A DNA stretch of 13,893 bases from JAFMIX01 sp031371425 (lineage in GTDB: Bacteria; Verrucomicrobiota; Verrucomicrobiia; Limisphaerales; JAFMIX01), in assembly GCA_031371425.1 (NCBI GenBank), contig JANMJO010000276.1, positions 1 to 13,893 on the forward strand, written 5' to 3'. Below are positions 1 to 6,197 of the stretch, one piece after another. The translations under genes were made by a program, and so were the position numbers. Each line of letters opens with the position of its first letter. Positions within the stretch are counted from its first letter, which is position 1. Under the pieces are notes generated by a model, which was given only the letters and a program-made list of their open reading frames with translations, made no database searches and was not told the DNA's origin.

Positions 1-1
1 G

Positions 2-742
2 ATCCCGAACCCGATACGCAAAGTCCTTTCTTCGATGCGCGCGCACCGCGTCCGCGCCCTGCTCATGGGCGGACAGGCGTGCGTGTTCTACGGCGCGGCC
101 GAGTTTAGCCGCGACACCGACCTCGCCATCGTCGCCGACGCGGTCAACCTCGCGCGGCTGCGTCAGGCGCTGGCCGAACTGCGAGCCGTCCCTATCGCCG
201 TGCCGCCGTTTGCTGTGACATTTCTCCGGCGCGGTCACGCCATTCACTTTCGGTGTCAACATCCCGAAGCGTTGCGGATGCGCGTGGATGTGATGTCCAA
301 GATGCGCGGTGTAGATGCCTTTGCCAAACTCTGGCGGCGGCGCACGACCATCGAACTGCCGGACGGAACGAAGTGCGATTTGCTTTCGCTACCCGACCTC
401 GTGCAGGCCAAGAAAACTCAGCGCGACAAGGACTGGCCGATGATCCGGAGGCTTGTTGAGGCGCATTATTTTCAGAACAACACCAAGCCGAATCCGGCGC
501 AGATTCGTTTCTGGCTTTTGGAACTTCGCACCCCGGAACTGCTCGTGGAACTCGTGCGGCGCTTTCCGACGCTTTGCCGCCGCCGTGTTTCGGCCCGGCC
601 ATTGCTCGCACTTGCTGCGCTGGGCGACCTGCGGCGATTGGAGCAGGCGTTGGCGACCGAAGAATCCGCTGAACGCGCTCGCGACCGGGAATATTGGTCT
701 CCGTTGCGTGCAGAGCTGGAGAAACTACGGCACGCCCGATGA
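2..742 (+). CDS. Nucleotidyltransferase-fold protein, 5' truncated by the window edge
   Basis: The frame is open to the left edge, so the true start is probably outside the window. An internal ATG at 35 would give 235 residues, but the in-frame codons before it (NPIRKVLSS) look like coding sequence. Counting from that Met, residues 9-30 carry a hydrophobic strand, GGQA at 12-15 and a D-x-D pair at 27-29 (RDTDLAI). This is the metal-binding signature of the nucleotidyltransferase superfamily (AbiEii/MNT-like, DUF6036-like). A following segment ending in SLPDLVQAKKTQRDKDW also resembles those families, where a lysine/arginine-rich helix follows the nucleotidyltransferase core. The C-terminal third is helical and Arg/Leu-rich with no recognised domain. 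Substrate and role are unknown. An antitoxin-like partner could lie upstream, but none is visible. The gene ends 30 bp before a repeat element. Confidence 0.75.
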   Translation: MPNPIRKVLSSMRAHRVRALLMGGQACVFYGAAEFSRDTDLAIVADAVNLARLRQALAELRAVPIAVPPFAVTFLRRGHAIHFRCQHPEALRMRVDVMSKMRGVDAFAKLWRRRTTIELPDGTKCDLLSLPDLVQAKKTQRDKDWPMIRRLVEAHYFQNNTKPNPAQIRFWLLELRTPELLVELVRRFPTLCRRRVSARPLLALAALGDLRRLEQALATEESAERARDREYWSPLRAELEKLRHAR

Positions 743-772
743 AAATCACAGCAGTCAGGGGACAAGTTTAAT

Positions 773-926
773 CCGAACTCCGAAATGGAAACCAAACGCG
801 CGGGTAAGTTTTTGGTAGCACCCGCCTCCGGCGGGTGATTTTCGGCGTCACGCCGAAAATCTCGTCCACAAAATTTCCCCTGCCTCCAAAATTTTGGTTG
901 GTATGTTGAAAGTTCAGGTGGGATGC
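773..926. repeat. 154-bp triple-hairpin intergenic repeat, copy 1
   Basis: This segment aligns without gaps to 13705-13858, with 11 substitutions by hand count (about 93% identity). It contains three consecutive hairpins. The first is CCCGCC/GGCGGG (821-835, loop TCC). The second is GATTTTCGGCG/CGCCGAAAATC (837-861, loop TCA). The third is CAAAATTT/AAATTTTG (869-896, loop about 12 nt). Stems are conserved between copies apart from one G-U-compatible change, while loops vary. It lies between the 3' ends of two convergent genes, so it may double as a bidirectional terminator; that is inference. No coding potential is evident. Confidence 0.9.
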
Positions 927-985
927 GTGCGCTCCCATTCCTATTTCGGAAGTCCGGGTTTAACACGCGCTGGCGGCGTGATTTT

Positions 986-1837
986 TCATTGGCCGGATTT
1001 CTGCGCGAGTTCCGCGATCTCTCTTTCAAGCTGTTGGCGCGCGTTCCCATTTTCCGGCGGCATCGCGTCGTGCAGTTGCCGGAGGTGCTGGAGGGCGGCG
1101 GCGATGTTGCCCTCCTCTTGCTCCAGCCGCGCGAGGGGGACGAGGATCTGCCGTTTCGCGGGCAGGTCGGGTTCGCCGGTGCGGGCTTCCTGCACCGCCA
1201 GTTTGCGGGCGGCGATCTGGAAGAGTGTCCGCGCACGGGCGTTGTCCTGGTAGTTGTCGCGATACAGCCGACCAAGTTCGCAGAGGATTTCAACGCTGTC
1301 GGGATTGGCGCGCTGGCCTTCGCGCAGGAAGGCTTCGGCGTCGTGCGGGCGTTTCATCTGGCCGCGCAACCAGAAGGCGGCCACGGTGTAGGTCTCCACG
1401 CGTTGCGGGTCGAGTTCGGCGGCGATGCGCAACCAGGGCAGCATCTCGTCCACTCCCGCGCCGGTCAGCTCGGTGTGCGAGGTGTTGAAGAACTGCCGCC
1501 CGAACGCCTCGATGCAGTCGCGCGGCGGCTTGAGGTATTCATGCTCATGCTCGTCGTGGCCGCCGGGCGCGTCCGAACCGGCTTGCTCGGCGATGTGGAC
1601 TTCGTTAGTGCGGCCTTGGTCGAAGATGGAGGGGTAATAGCCGCTGTGGAAATACACATCCGCCTTCACGAAGAAATGGTCGGCGAACATCCGCCGCGCA
1701 TCGCCCATGACGATGTTCAACAGGCTGCCGGACTTTGCGCGGGACTGATTCCATATCACGGCGCGCGGCTGCAGCCACGTTGCTAGCGTGACGCCGGCGG
1801 TCAAGAGCAGGGCCAGGATGTAGCCGGGGGAACTCAT
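986..1837 (-). CDS. Membrane-anchored TPR-type protein, last gene of the ABC cassette
   Basis: This encodes 283 residues from the ATG at 1837. An upstream ATG at 1858 would add seven residues (MVNLRIC) that look non-native, and neither start has a Shine-Dalgarno. Residues 5-23 form a hydrophobic signal anchor (GYILALLLTAGVTLATWL). Residues 42-72 hold an aromatic, conserved-looking stretch (VMGDARRMFADHFFVKADVYFHSGYYPS). Residues 94-101 are His/Glu-rich (HDEHEHEY). From about 130 the protein is amphipathic helical pairs of TPR type: PWLRIAAELDP, AEAFLREGQRANPDS, ARTLFQIAARKL and a final pair near 230-262. The predicted topology is a short cytoplasmic N-terminus with a periplasmic helical-repeat domain. 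It follows the permease gene in the same direction, so a role as scaffold or partner of the exporter is plausible but unproven. Confidence 0.75.
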   Translation of the reverse strand: MSSPGYILALLLTAGVTLATWLQPRAVIWNQSRAKSGSLLNIVMGDARRMFADHFFVKADVYFHSGYYPSIFDQGRTNEVHIAEQAGSDAPGGHDEHEHEYLKPPRDCIEAFGRQFFNTSHTELTGAGVDEMLPWLRIAAELDPQRVETYTVAAFWLRGQMKRPHDAEAFLREGQRANPDSVEILCELGRLYRDNYQDNARARTLFQIAARKLAVQEARTGEPDLPAKRQILVPLARLEQEEGNIAAALQHLRQLHDAMPPENGNARQQLEREIAELAQKSGQ

Positions 1838-1880
1838 GCAGATTCGCAAGTTGACCATCTTTGCGAGAGAATGTTGCGTT

Positions 1881-2035
1881 CCCCCTCACCCCGGCCCTCT
1901 CCCTCAGGGAGAGGGAACAGGTTGCGGATGCTCGTCGTTCTTCGGGCGGGCGTCTCGCAAATCCAGCGGCAGATTTTCGAGCGAGACGGGAAATGATTCC
2001 CCCTCTCCACAAGGGAGAGGGCTGGGGTGAGGGGG
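1881..2035. repeat. Composite palindrome of REP type, with C-rich and G-rich arms
   Basis: A 23-nt C-rich arm at 1881-1903 is the reverse complement, with one mismatch, of the G-rich arm at 2013-2035. Each arm also closes its own small hairpin: CCCTCTCCC/GGGAGAGGG at 1895-1915 (loop TCA) and CCCTCTCC/GGAGAGGG at 2001-2021. The roughly 85-bp middle holds a third stem, GTCTCGC/GCGAGAC, extended by AAATC/GATTT. The motif resembles the widespread bacterial CCCTCACCCC...CCCTCTCCC repeats. It fills the gap between the permease and TPR genes, where it might attenuate transcription or stabilise mRNA. No transposase is nearby. Confidence 0.85.
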
Positions 2036-2078
2036 AGGAAAATGTCCGAAACAATCATCGCGCCCATGATTTTGAATG

Positions 2079-2858
2079 TTAAGTATTCAAGGCCTTGCGG
2101 CGGAACGCCACCCACGCCGCGAACAGAAAAAACGCCGCGTAAATCAGCGCGTAAACCGTGGCCGCCGCCACCGCCCACCACGCGATCAAGCCCTGGTCGT
2201 GCACGATGAGGTCGCGCACGTCGAACCATTCCAGATGCGGGATGAGAAAGTAGATCGTGTAGGTGACAGACCGCAACGGCTCGGCTTGTTCCAGCGCAAC
2301 CTGATTCAGATGACCGCCGAGCAGCAGGATGCCGATGACCACGATGATTAGGATGGTGGCGTTGGAAGATGGCGCGGCGAAGACGACCGAGCCTAGCACC
2401 GCCATGGCGATGACCACGCCGAGGAACATCCACTGCAGCCACGCCGCTTGAAAATAATTCAGCACCGGCCACGCGTGTTCGCGCGAGCCGCTCACCACAC
2501 CGAGGAACAGATAGAACGCGACGAGCGCCAGCCCGGTGGCGAGCCAGCAGCCGAGGAATTTGCCCGCGATGACCTGCCCGCGCGTGACGGGCTTGGCGAG
2601 GAGCGGGAAGATGGTGCGCTGCTCGCGTTCGTTCGGGATTTGCCGCGCCGCCGTCGTCACCGCGATGACCAGCGCGGAAATCCAGATGAGCAGCAGGCAA
2701 AGCTCCTTGAGGTAACGGACGATCTTGTCGTCGTTGAAGAAATTTGCCGCGCCCGCCACAAGGATGATGAGCGCGCTCAACACGAACAGCACATAGAAAT
2801 CCTTGCGCCGGTAAAGTTCCTTGACCGTGACGTTGGCGATGGCGAAGACGGAGTTCAT
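2079..2858 (-). CDS. ABC-2 type transporter permease
   Basis: This encodes 259 residues from the ATG at 2858. Starting at 2885 would add nine residues encoded by a heptamer repeat array, so the shorter start is preferred. The protein begins MNSVFAIANVTVKELYRRKD, a typical amphipathic N-terminus of ABC-2 permeases. Membrane segments fall at about 21-39, 54-71, 103-123, 140-165, 167-182 and 225-252. The loop at 72-100 (RQIPNEREQRTIFPLLAKPV) matches the coupling region of this family, with its charged ERE and LLxKPV. It should pair with the ATPase encoded immediately upstream to form an exporter in the inner membrane. The substrate cannot be read from sequence. The 97-bp gap to the ATPase gene is filled by a repeat. 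Confidence 0.9.
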   Translation of the reverse strand: MNSVFAIANVTVKELYRRKDFYVLFVLSALIILVAGAANFFNDDKIVRYLKELCLLLIWISALVIAVTTAARQIPNEREQRTIFPLLAKPVTRGQVIAGKFLGCWLATGLALVAFYLFLGVVSGSREHAWPVLNYFQAAWLQWMFLGVVIAMAVLGSVVFAAPSSNATILIIVVIGILLLGGHLNQVALEQAEPLRSVTYTIYFLIPHLEWFDVRDLIVHDQGLIAWWAVAAATVYALIYAAFFLFAAWVAFRRKALNT

Positions 2859-2864
2859 GGATGG

Positions 2865-2949
2865 AAGGCAAAAGGAAAAGGGCAAAGGGCAAAAAGCGAA
2901 ACCGCCACGGACAGGCCGGGGTTTTTGCCTTTTGCCTTTTTACTTTTTA
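2865..2949. repeat. Paired heptamer-array element, intergenic copy
   Basis: The left array (2865-2899) consists of imperfect 7-bp units: AAGGCAA, AAGGAAA, AGGGCAA, AGGGCAA and AAAGCGA. A 22-bp GC-rich spacer follows (2900-2921). The right array (2922-2949) reads TTTTTGC, CTTTTGC, CTTTTTA, CTTTTTA. The arms are roughly complementary, so a long A/G:T/C hairpin is possible. The right array sits just downstream of the ATPase stop and the left array just upstream of the permease start. Its plan matches 5587-5668 and 9071-9153. Confidence 0.8.
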
Positions 2950-2955
2950 CTTTCA

Positions 2956-3681
2956 TTAGTAGCCGATGATTTTCAGGAACGCCTGTTCGAGCGGGGCGTT
3001 GTATTTTTGCGTGAGGTCGCTCACGCGGCCTTCGGCTTTCAATTCGCCGCCGGCCAAAATCGCCACGCGATCGCAAACAGTTTCCACCTCGCCGAGTTCG
3101 TGCGACGAGAAGAACACCGTCTTGCCCTCGTTCTTCAGCCGCAAAATAATTTGGCGCACCTGCATCCGGCCAATCGGATCAAGCCCGCTCGTCGGCTCGT
3201 CGAGGATGAGCAGGTCGGGATTGTTGATGAGCGCCTGCGCGAGGCCGACGCGCTGCTGCATGCCTTTCGAGTAGGTCTTGATCTGGCGTTTCCGCGCGTG
3301 ATCTAGCTCAACCAGCTTCAAGACGGCGTCAATGCGCGTTTCGATTTCGCTTTTTGGAATCCCGAAAATCTTCGCGTAGAACCGGAGAATTTCCTCCGCC
3401 GTGAGAAACTTGTAGTAATAGGTCAGCTCCGGCAGATAGCCGATGCGCTGGCGGGCGATGGGCTGGCGCACGTCCACGCCGAAGAGTTGCGCCGTGCCGC
3501 TCGTGGCATTCACGAAACCGAGCAGGACATTCATCGTCGTGGTTTTGCCCGCGCCGTTCGGGCCGAGGAATCCGAAGACCTCGCCCGCGTTCACAGAAAG
3601 ATTGAGCCCGGCGAGCGCGACCTTCGGCACAGCACCACCAAATTCCACGCGCAGATTTTCAATTTTTACAATCGCATCCAT
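2956..3681 (-). CDS. ABC transporter ATP-binding protein
   Basis: This encodes 241 residues, a usual length for a single ABC ATPase domain. Visible motifs are Walker A GPNGAGKTT at 40-48, Q-loop region YLPELTYYY around 82-90, signature YSKGMQQR at 137-144, Walker B LLILDEP at 157-163 with D-loop SGLDP, and H-loop His194 (SSHELGEVE). The Q-loop glutamine is replaced by the PE context common in CcmA/NatA-like exporters. It hydrolyses ATP on the cytoplasmic side to drive the ABC-2 permease encoded next. It is the first gene of a three-gene minus-strand cassette (ATPase, permease, TPR protein) and diverges from larB. No strong Shine-Dalgarno precedes the ATG. The closest families are NatA/GldA/CcmA-type exporters; the substrate is unknown. 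Confidence 0.93.
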   Translation of the reverse strand: MDAIVKIENLRVEFGGAVPKVALAGLNLSVNAGEVFGFLGPNGAGKTTTMNVLLGFVNATSGTAQLFGVDVRQPIARQRIGYLPELTYYYKFLTAEEILRFYAKIFGIPKSEIETRIDAVLKLVELDHARKRQIKTYSKGMQQRVGLAQALINNPDLLILDEPTSGLDPIGRMQVRQIILRLKNEGKTVFFSSHELGEVETVCDRVAILAGGELKAEGRVSDLTQKYNAPLEQAFLKIIGY

Positions 3682-3758
3682 TCGGCTTTCAGGATGGCAG
3701 TCTAAAACCCGCCGGCTACTTGGCGAGCGAATTTTCAGCCGGCGCGGACGGCGTCACA

Positions 3759-3817
3759 GTTGGAGTTCACGCTTTAGCGTGTCCGGCGGGGGAACAAGCT
3801 GAAGCTTGAACTCCAAC
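3759..3817. repeat. Composite palindrome, GGAGTTC-arm type, upstream of larB
   Basis: The outer arms GTTGGAGTTCA (3759-3769) and TGAACTCCAAC (3807-3817) are perfectly complementary. They enclose two tight hairpins, CACGCT/AGCGTG (3768-3781) and CAAGCT/AGCTTG (3795-3808), separated by 13 nt. It has the same plan as the element inside larC at 4903-4948. It occupies the divergent ATPase/larB intergenic region, and candidate upstream start codons for larB (TTG 3806, ATG 3818) fall in or at its edge. A further inverted repeat, GCCGGCT/AGCCGGC, lies just upstream at 3711-3743. Confidence 0.85.
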
Positions 3818-3865
3818 ATGATTTTCCGGCGTGACCGCGCGGAAACTTCCCGCCATATTCCCAGA

Positions 3866-4642
3866 GTGACGACAACCGAAGCCATCCGCTTGCTCGAAAA
3901 ATTCCGCGCCGGGGCCGCCACCCGCGACCACGTCCTGCGCGCGTTCCAAGCCGCGCCCACCGCCGACCTCGGCTTCGCGCAGGTGGACACCCACCGCGCG
4001 CTCCGCAAAGGTTTTCCCGAAGTCATCTTCGGCGCGGGCAAGACGCCCGAGCAGGTCGCCAAGATTGCCGCCAAGCTCGTCGCCCACGAGCAGCGCGTGC
4101 TCGTCACGCGCGTCACGCCGGAACATTTCCGCGCTGTGCGCAAGAAACTCAAGCACGCCGTCCACCACGAACTCGCCCGCTGCATCACCGTGGATAAAAC
4201 TCCGCTGCCCAAGCGCGCCGGGAGCATCGCCGTCATCTGCGCCGGCACGAGCGATTTGCCCGTGGCCGAGGAGGCGGCCATCACCGCTGAAATCATGGGC
4301 AACCGCGTGGAACGCATCGCCGATGCGGGCGTGGCGGGCTTGCATCGCATCCTGGCGCGGATGGAAACGCTCCAGCAGGCGAACGTGCTCGTCGTCGTCG
4401 CCGGCATGGAGGGCGCGTTGCCGAGCGTCGTCGCCGGGTTGGTGAGCAAGCCGGTCATCGCCGTGCCGACGAGCGTGGGCTACGGCGCGAGCTTCGGCGG
4501 CGTGGCGGCGCTGCTGGGCATGTTGAACAGTTGCGGCAGCGGCGTGACCGTGGTGAACATAGACAACGGCTTCGGCGCAGGCTACGCGGCGAGCCAGATC
4601 AATGCGCTTTGTAGCCGCGTTGGTGACAACGCGGATGTTTGA
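3866..4642 (+). CDS. larB: LarB, pyridinium-3,5-biscarboxylic acid mononucleotide synthase
   Basis: LarB carboxylates and hydrolyses nicotinic acid adenine dinucleotide, the first step of nickel-pincer nucleotide synthesis in the cytoplasm. From the GTG at 3866 it has 258 residues, near the length of known LarB proteins. Starts at 3806 (TTG) or 3818 (ATG) would read repeat-derived sequence, so I prefer GTG; none has a Shine-Dalgarno. Family blocks seen are ADLGFAQVDTHRALRKGFPEV at 33-53, GAGKTPEQV at 57-65, a PurE-like domain with CAGTSDLPVAEEAA at 125-138, GMEGALPSVVAG at 180-191, and PTSVGYGASFGG through VNIDNGFGAGYAAS at 201-243. Cys223 (MLNSC) is the likely counterpart of the substrate-binding cysteine reported for Lactobacillus LarB. 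Residues from about 249 are encoded by a palindromic repeat. larC follows 31 bp downstream. Confidence 0.93.
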   Translation: MTTTEAIRLLEKFRAGAATRDHVLRAFQAAPTADLGFAQVDTHRALRKGFPEVIFGAGKTPEQVAKIAAKLVAHEQRVLVTRVTPEHFRAVRKKLKHAVHHELARCITVDKTPLPKRAGSIAVICAGTSDLPVAEEAAITAEIMGNRVERIADAGVAGLHRILARMETLQQANVLVVVAGMEGALPSVVAGLVSKPVIAVPTSVGYGASFGGVAALLGMLNSCGSGVTVVNIDNGFGAGYAASQINALCSRVGDNADV

Positions 4643-4666
4643 ACGCGCTTTGACAAGCGCGGCTAC
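4611..4666. repeat. Composite palindrome, GTAGCCGCG-arm type, overlapping the larB 3' end
   Basis: The outer arms GTAGCCGCG (4611-4619) and CGCGGCTAC (4658-4666) are perfectly complementary. They enclose hairpins CCGCGTT/AACGCGG (4615-4634) and CGCGCTT/AAGCGCG (4644-4661). The larB stop codon (4640-4642) lies between the two hairpins, and larC begins 8 bp after the element. A folded mRNA here could separate larB from larC translation or give partial termination, though there is no T run. Confidence 0.85.
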
Positions 4667-4673
4667 GAAATAA

Positions 4674-6119
4674 ATGAAAACTCTTTACCTCGATATCTTC
4701 AGCGGCATCAGCGGCGACATGTTCATCGGCGCGCTGCTCGACCTCGGTGTGGACGCCCACAAGCTCGCCCACGAACTGGAGAAGCTGAAGCTCGACGGCT
4801 ACCACCTGCACGTCGCCGAGGCGGAGAAGTGCGGCATCGCCGGCATCAAGTTCGACGTGCATCTCGCAGACGCGCATGACCACGCGCATGGTTCTGAAGT
4901 TGGGAGTTCCGGCTTCAGCCGGTCCGAGCCGCCTAAAGGCGGAACTCCAAACCACGGCCACGGCCACGCGCATGAACATGAACACGAACACGAACATGAT
5001 CACGGCCACGCGCACGCGCACGACCACGAACACGGCGAACATTGCCACGGCGAGCACGACCATTCGCACGACGACAGCCGCAACTTTGCCGACATCAAAA
5101 AGCTCATCAGCCGCAGCAAGCTCTCGCCGTGGGTGAAGAAGAAATCCATCGCCGTGTTTCAGCGCATCGCGGTGGCGGAAGGCAAGATTCACGGCAAGCC
5201 GCCGGGCGAAGTCCACTTTCACGAAGTCGGCGCGGTGGATTCCATCGTGGACATCGTGGGCGCGGCCATCGCGCTGGAACTGCTCGGCAAGCCGCGCGTG
5301 CTCGCCGCGCCCGTCACCGAAGGCACGGGCTGGGTGCAGTGCGCGCACGGACGTTTCCCCGTGCCCACGCCGGCCACGCTCGCCATCCTCGGTGCGCGTG
5401 GCATCGGCATCACGCAATGCAGCGAGCCGTGCGAGTTGGTCACGCCCACAGGCGCGGCATTGCTGGCGGAGTTCGTCGAGAGCTTTGGCGTGATGGAAAA
5501 TCTGGTTGCGGAAAAAATCGGCTTCGGCCTCGGCACGCGCGACAACAAGACGCGGCCGAACGTGCTCCGCGCGGTGCTGGGCGCGCAGTCCAAAGTCCAA
5601 AGTCCAAAGTCCAAAGTCGCTGGCGCAGGCGCGAGTCCGCTATCAACTATCAACTATCAACTATCAACTCCTCACGATTGGGAGACTGACCGCGTCGCGG
5701 TGCTCGAAACGAATCTCGATGACATCAGCGGGGAAATCCTCGGTGCGTTTGTGAAAACCGCGTTGGCGGCGGGCGCGCTGGATGTTTTCCACACGCCCAT
5801 CCAGATGAAGAAGAACCGCCCCGGCACGCTGCTCACGGTGCTGTGCGCCGAGGTGGACGCGGATAAGTTCAGCGAGCTGCTGCTGCGCGAGACCACGGCG
5901 TTCGGCGTGCGCCGCACCATCGCCGAGCGGCGGAAGCTGCGGCGCGAGTTCGCCACGGTGAAGACCAAGTTCGGCAACGTGTCGGTGAAACTCGGCAAGC
6001 TCAACGGCAAGGTCGTGCAAGCCGCGCCGGAGTTTGAATCGTGCCGGAAGCTCGCGGTGCAAAAGCGCGTGCCGCTGAAACTGATTTACGAGGCGGCGGC
6101 GAAAGCCACGGCAAAATAG
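4674..6119 (+). CDS. larC: LarC, nickel-insertion protein for the pincer cofactor, with two repeat-derived insertions
   Basis: LarC inserts nickel into pyridinium-3,5-bisthiocarboxylic acid mononucleotide in a CTP-dependent reaction. The product is 481 residues, longer than the roughly 420 usual for the family. The N-terminus MKTLYLDIFSGISGDMFIGALLD is diagnostic. A His-rich segment spans about 65-133 (runs such as HEHEHEHEHDHGHAHAHDHEH), probably nickel binding or storage. HFHEVGAVDSIVDIVGAAIA is at 181-200, GRFPVPTPAT at 226-235 and CELVTPTGAALLAE at 253-266. The LarC2-like domain starts near VAVLETNLDDISGEILG (341-357). In Lactobacillus, larC1 and larC2 are joined by a programmed frameshift; here one frame covers both. 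Residues about 77-92 are encoded by a palindrome and about 305-333 by a heptamer element, both in frame. No Shine-Dalgarno is seen. larA and larE are absent from the window. Confidence 0.94.
   Translation: MKTLYLDIFSGISGDMFIGALLDLGVDAHKLAHELEKLKLDGYHLHVAEAEKCGIAGIKFDVHLADAHDHAHGSEVGSSGFSRSEPPKGGTPNHGHGHAHEHEHEHEHDHGHAHAHDHEHGEHCHGEHDHSHDDSRNFADIKKLISRSKLSPWVKKKSIAVFQRIAVAEGKIHGKPPGEVHFHEVGAVDSIVDIVGAAIALELLGKPRVLAAPVTEGTGWVQCAHGRFPVPTPATLAILGARGIGITQCSEPCELVTPTGAALLAEFVESFGVMENLVAEKIGFGLGTRDNKTRPNVLRAVLGAQSKVQSPKSKVAGAGASPLSTINYQLSTPHDWETDRVAVLETNLDDISGEILGAFVKTALAAGALDVFHTPIQMKKNRPGTLLTVLCAEVDADKFSELLLRETTAFGVRRTIAERRKLRREFATVKTKFGNVSVKLGKLNGKVVQAAPEFESCRKLAVQKRVPLKLIYEAAAKATAK
4903..4948. 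repeat. Composite palindrome inside the larC reading frame
   Basis: The outer arms GGAGTT (4903-4908) and AACTCC (4943-4948) enclose CCGGCT/AGCCGG (4909-4922) and CCGCCT/AGGCGG (4929-4942), with spacer TCCGAG. It shares the GGAGTT...AACTCC arms and the two-hairpin plan of 3759-3817, but both inner stems have different sequences with pairing preserved. It is translated as GSSGFSRSEPPKGGTP, interrupting the His-rich segment of LarC. Confidence 0.85.
5587..5668. repeat. Paired heptamer-array element inside larC
   Basis: The left array has four perfect AGTCCAA units plus AGTC (5587-5618). The spacer is 22 bp (5619-5640). The right array has four perfect TATCAAC units (5641-5668). Seven-base units are read in all three phases over each 21 bp, and none gives a stop on this strand. 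The translated result has a 7-residue period (QSKVQSP; STINYQL). It sits where the LarC1-like part ends and the LarC2-like part begins. Confidence 0.93.
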
Positions 6120-6129
6120 ATTTTCAAAA

Positions 6130-6188
6130 GGTAGGGACGAGCTGCCGCTTGTCCCCAAATTTGGGCCGCGCGGCAACGCGGCCCTACC
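6130..6188. repeat. Composite palindrome, GGTAGGG-arm type, between larC and ribBA
   Basis: The outer arms GGTAGGG (6130-6136) and CCCTACC (6182-6188) enclose GGGACGAGC/GCTTGTCCC (6134-6155, one G-T pair) and GGGCCGCG/CGCGGCCC (6163-6184). The link between the hairpins is itself the palindrome CCCAAATTTGGG (6154-6165). It occupies almost the whole larC-ribBA gap, ending 9 bp before the ribBA start, so it could affect ribBA translation or act as a weak terminator. Confidence 0.85.
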
Positions 6189-6197
6189 AGAATACAG

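Noticed and set aside
923..1786. Open frame of 287 codons on the plus strand
   Set aside because: It is antisense to the TPR gene, which has a signal anchor and helical repeats. The plus-strand product has no recognisable features and starts in the repeat.
3806..3865. Longer LarB starting at TTG 3806 or ATG 3818
   Set aside because: The extra residues come from or abut a palindromic repeat and do not resemble LarB. GTG 3866 gives a family-typical length. The start remains uncertain, as none has a ribosome binding site.
4599..5600. Open frame of 333 codons on the minus strand opposite larC
   Set aside because: Its Val/Phe/Met runs are the complement of the His-rich LarC codons, so it is a shadow frame.
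5587..5668. Possible CRISPR array
   Set aside because: Units are 7 bp with no spacers between them, and there are no cas genes. It is a tandem repeat.
6120..6197. FMN riboswitch before ribBA
   Set aside because: The gap is only 78 bp and is filled by a composite palindrome with no FMN-element core sequences.
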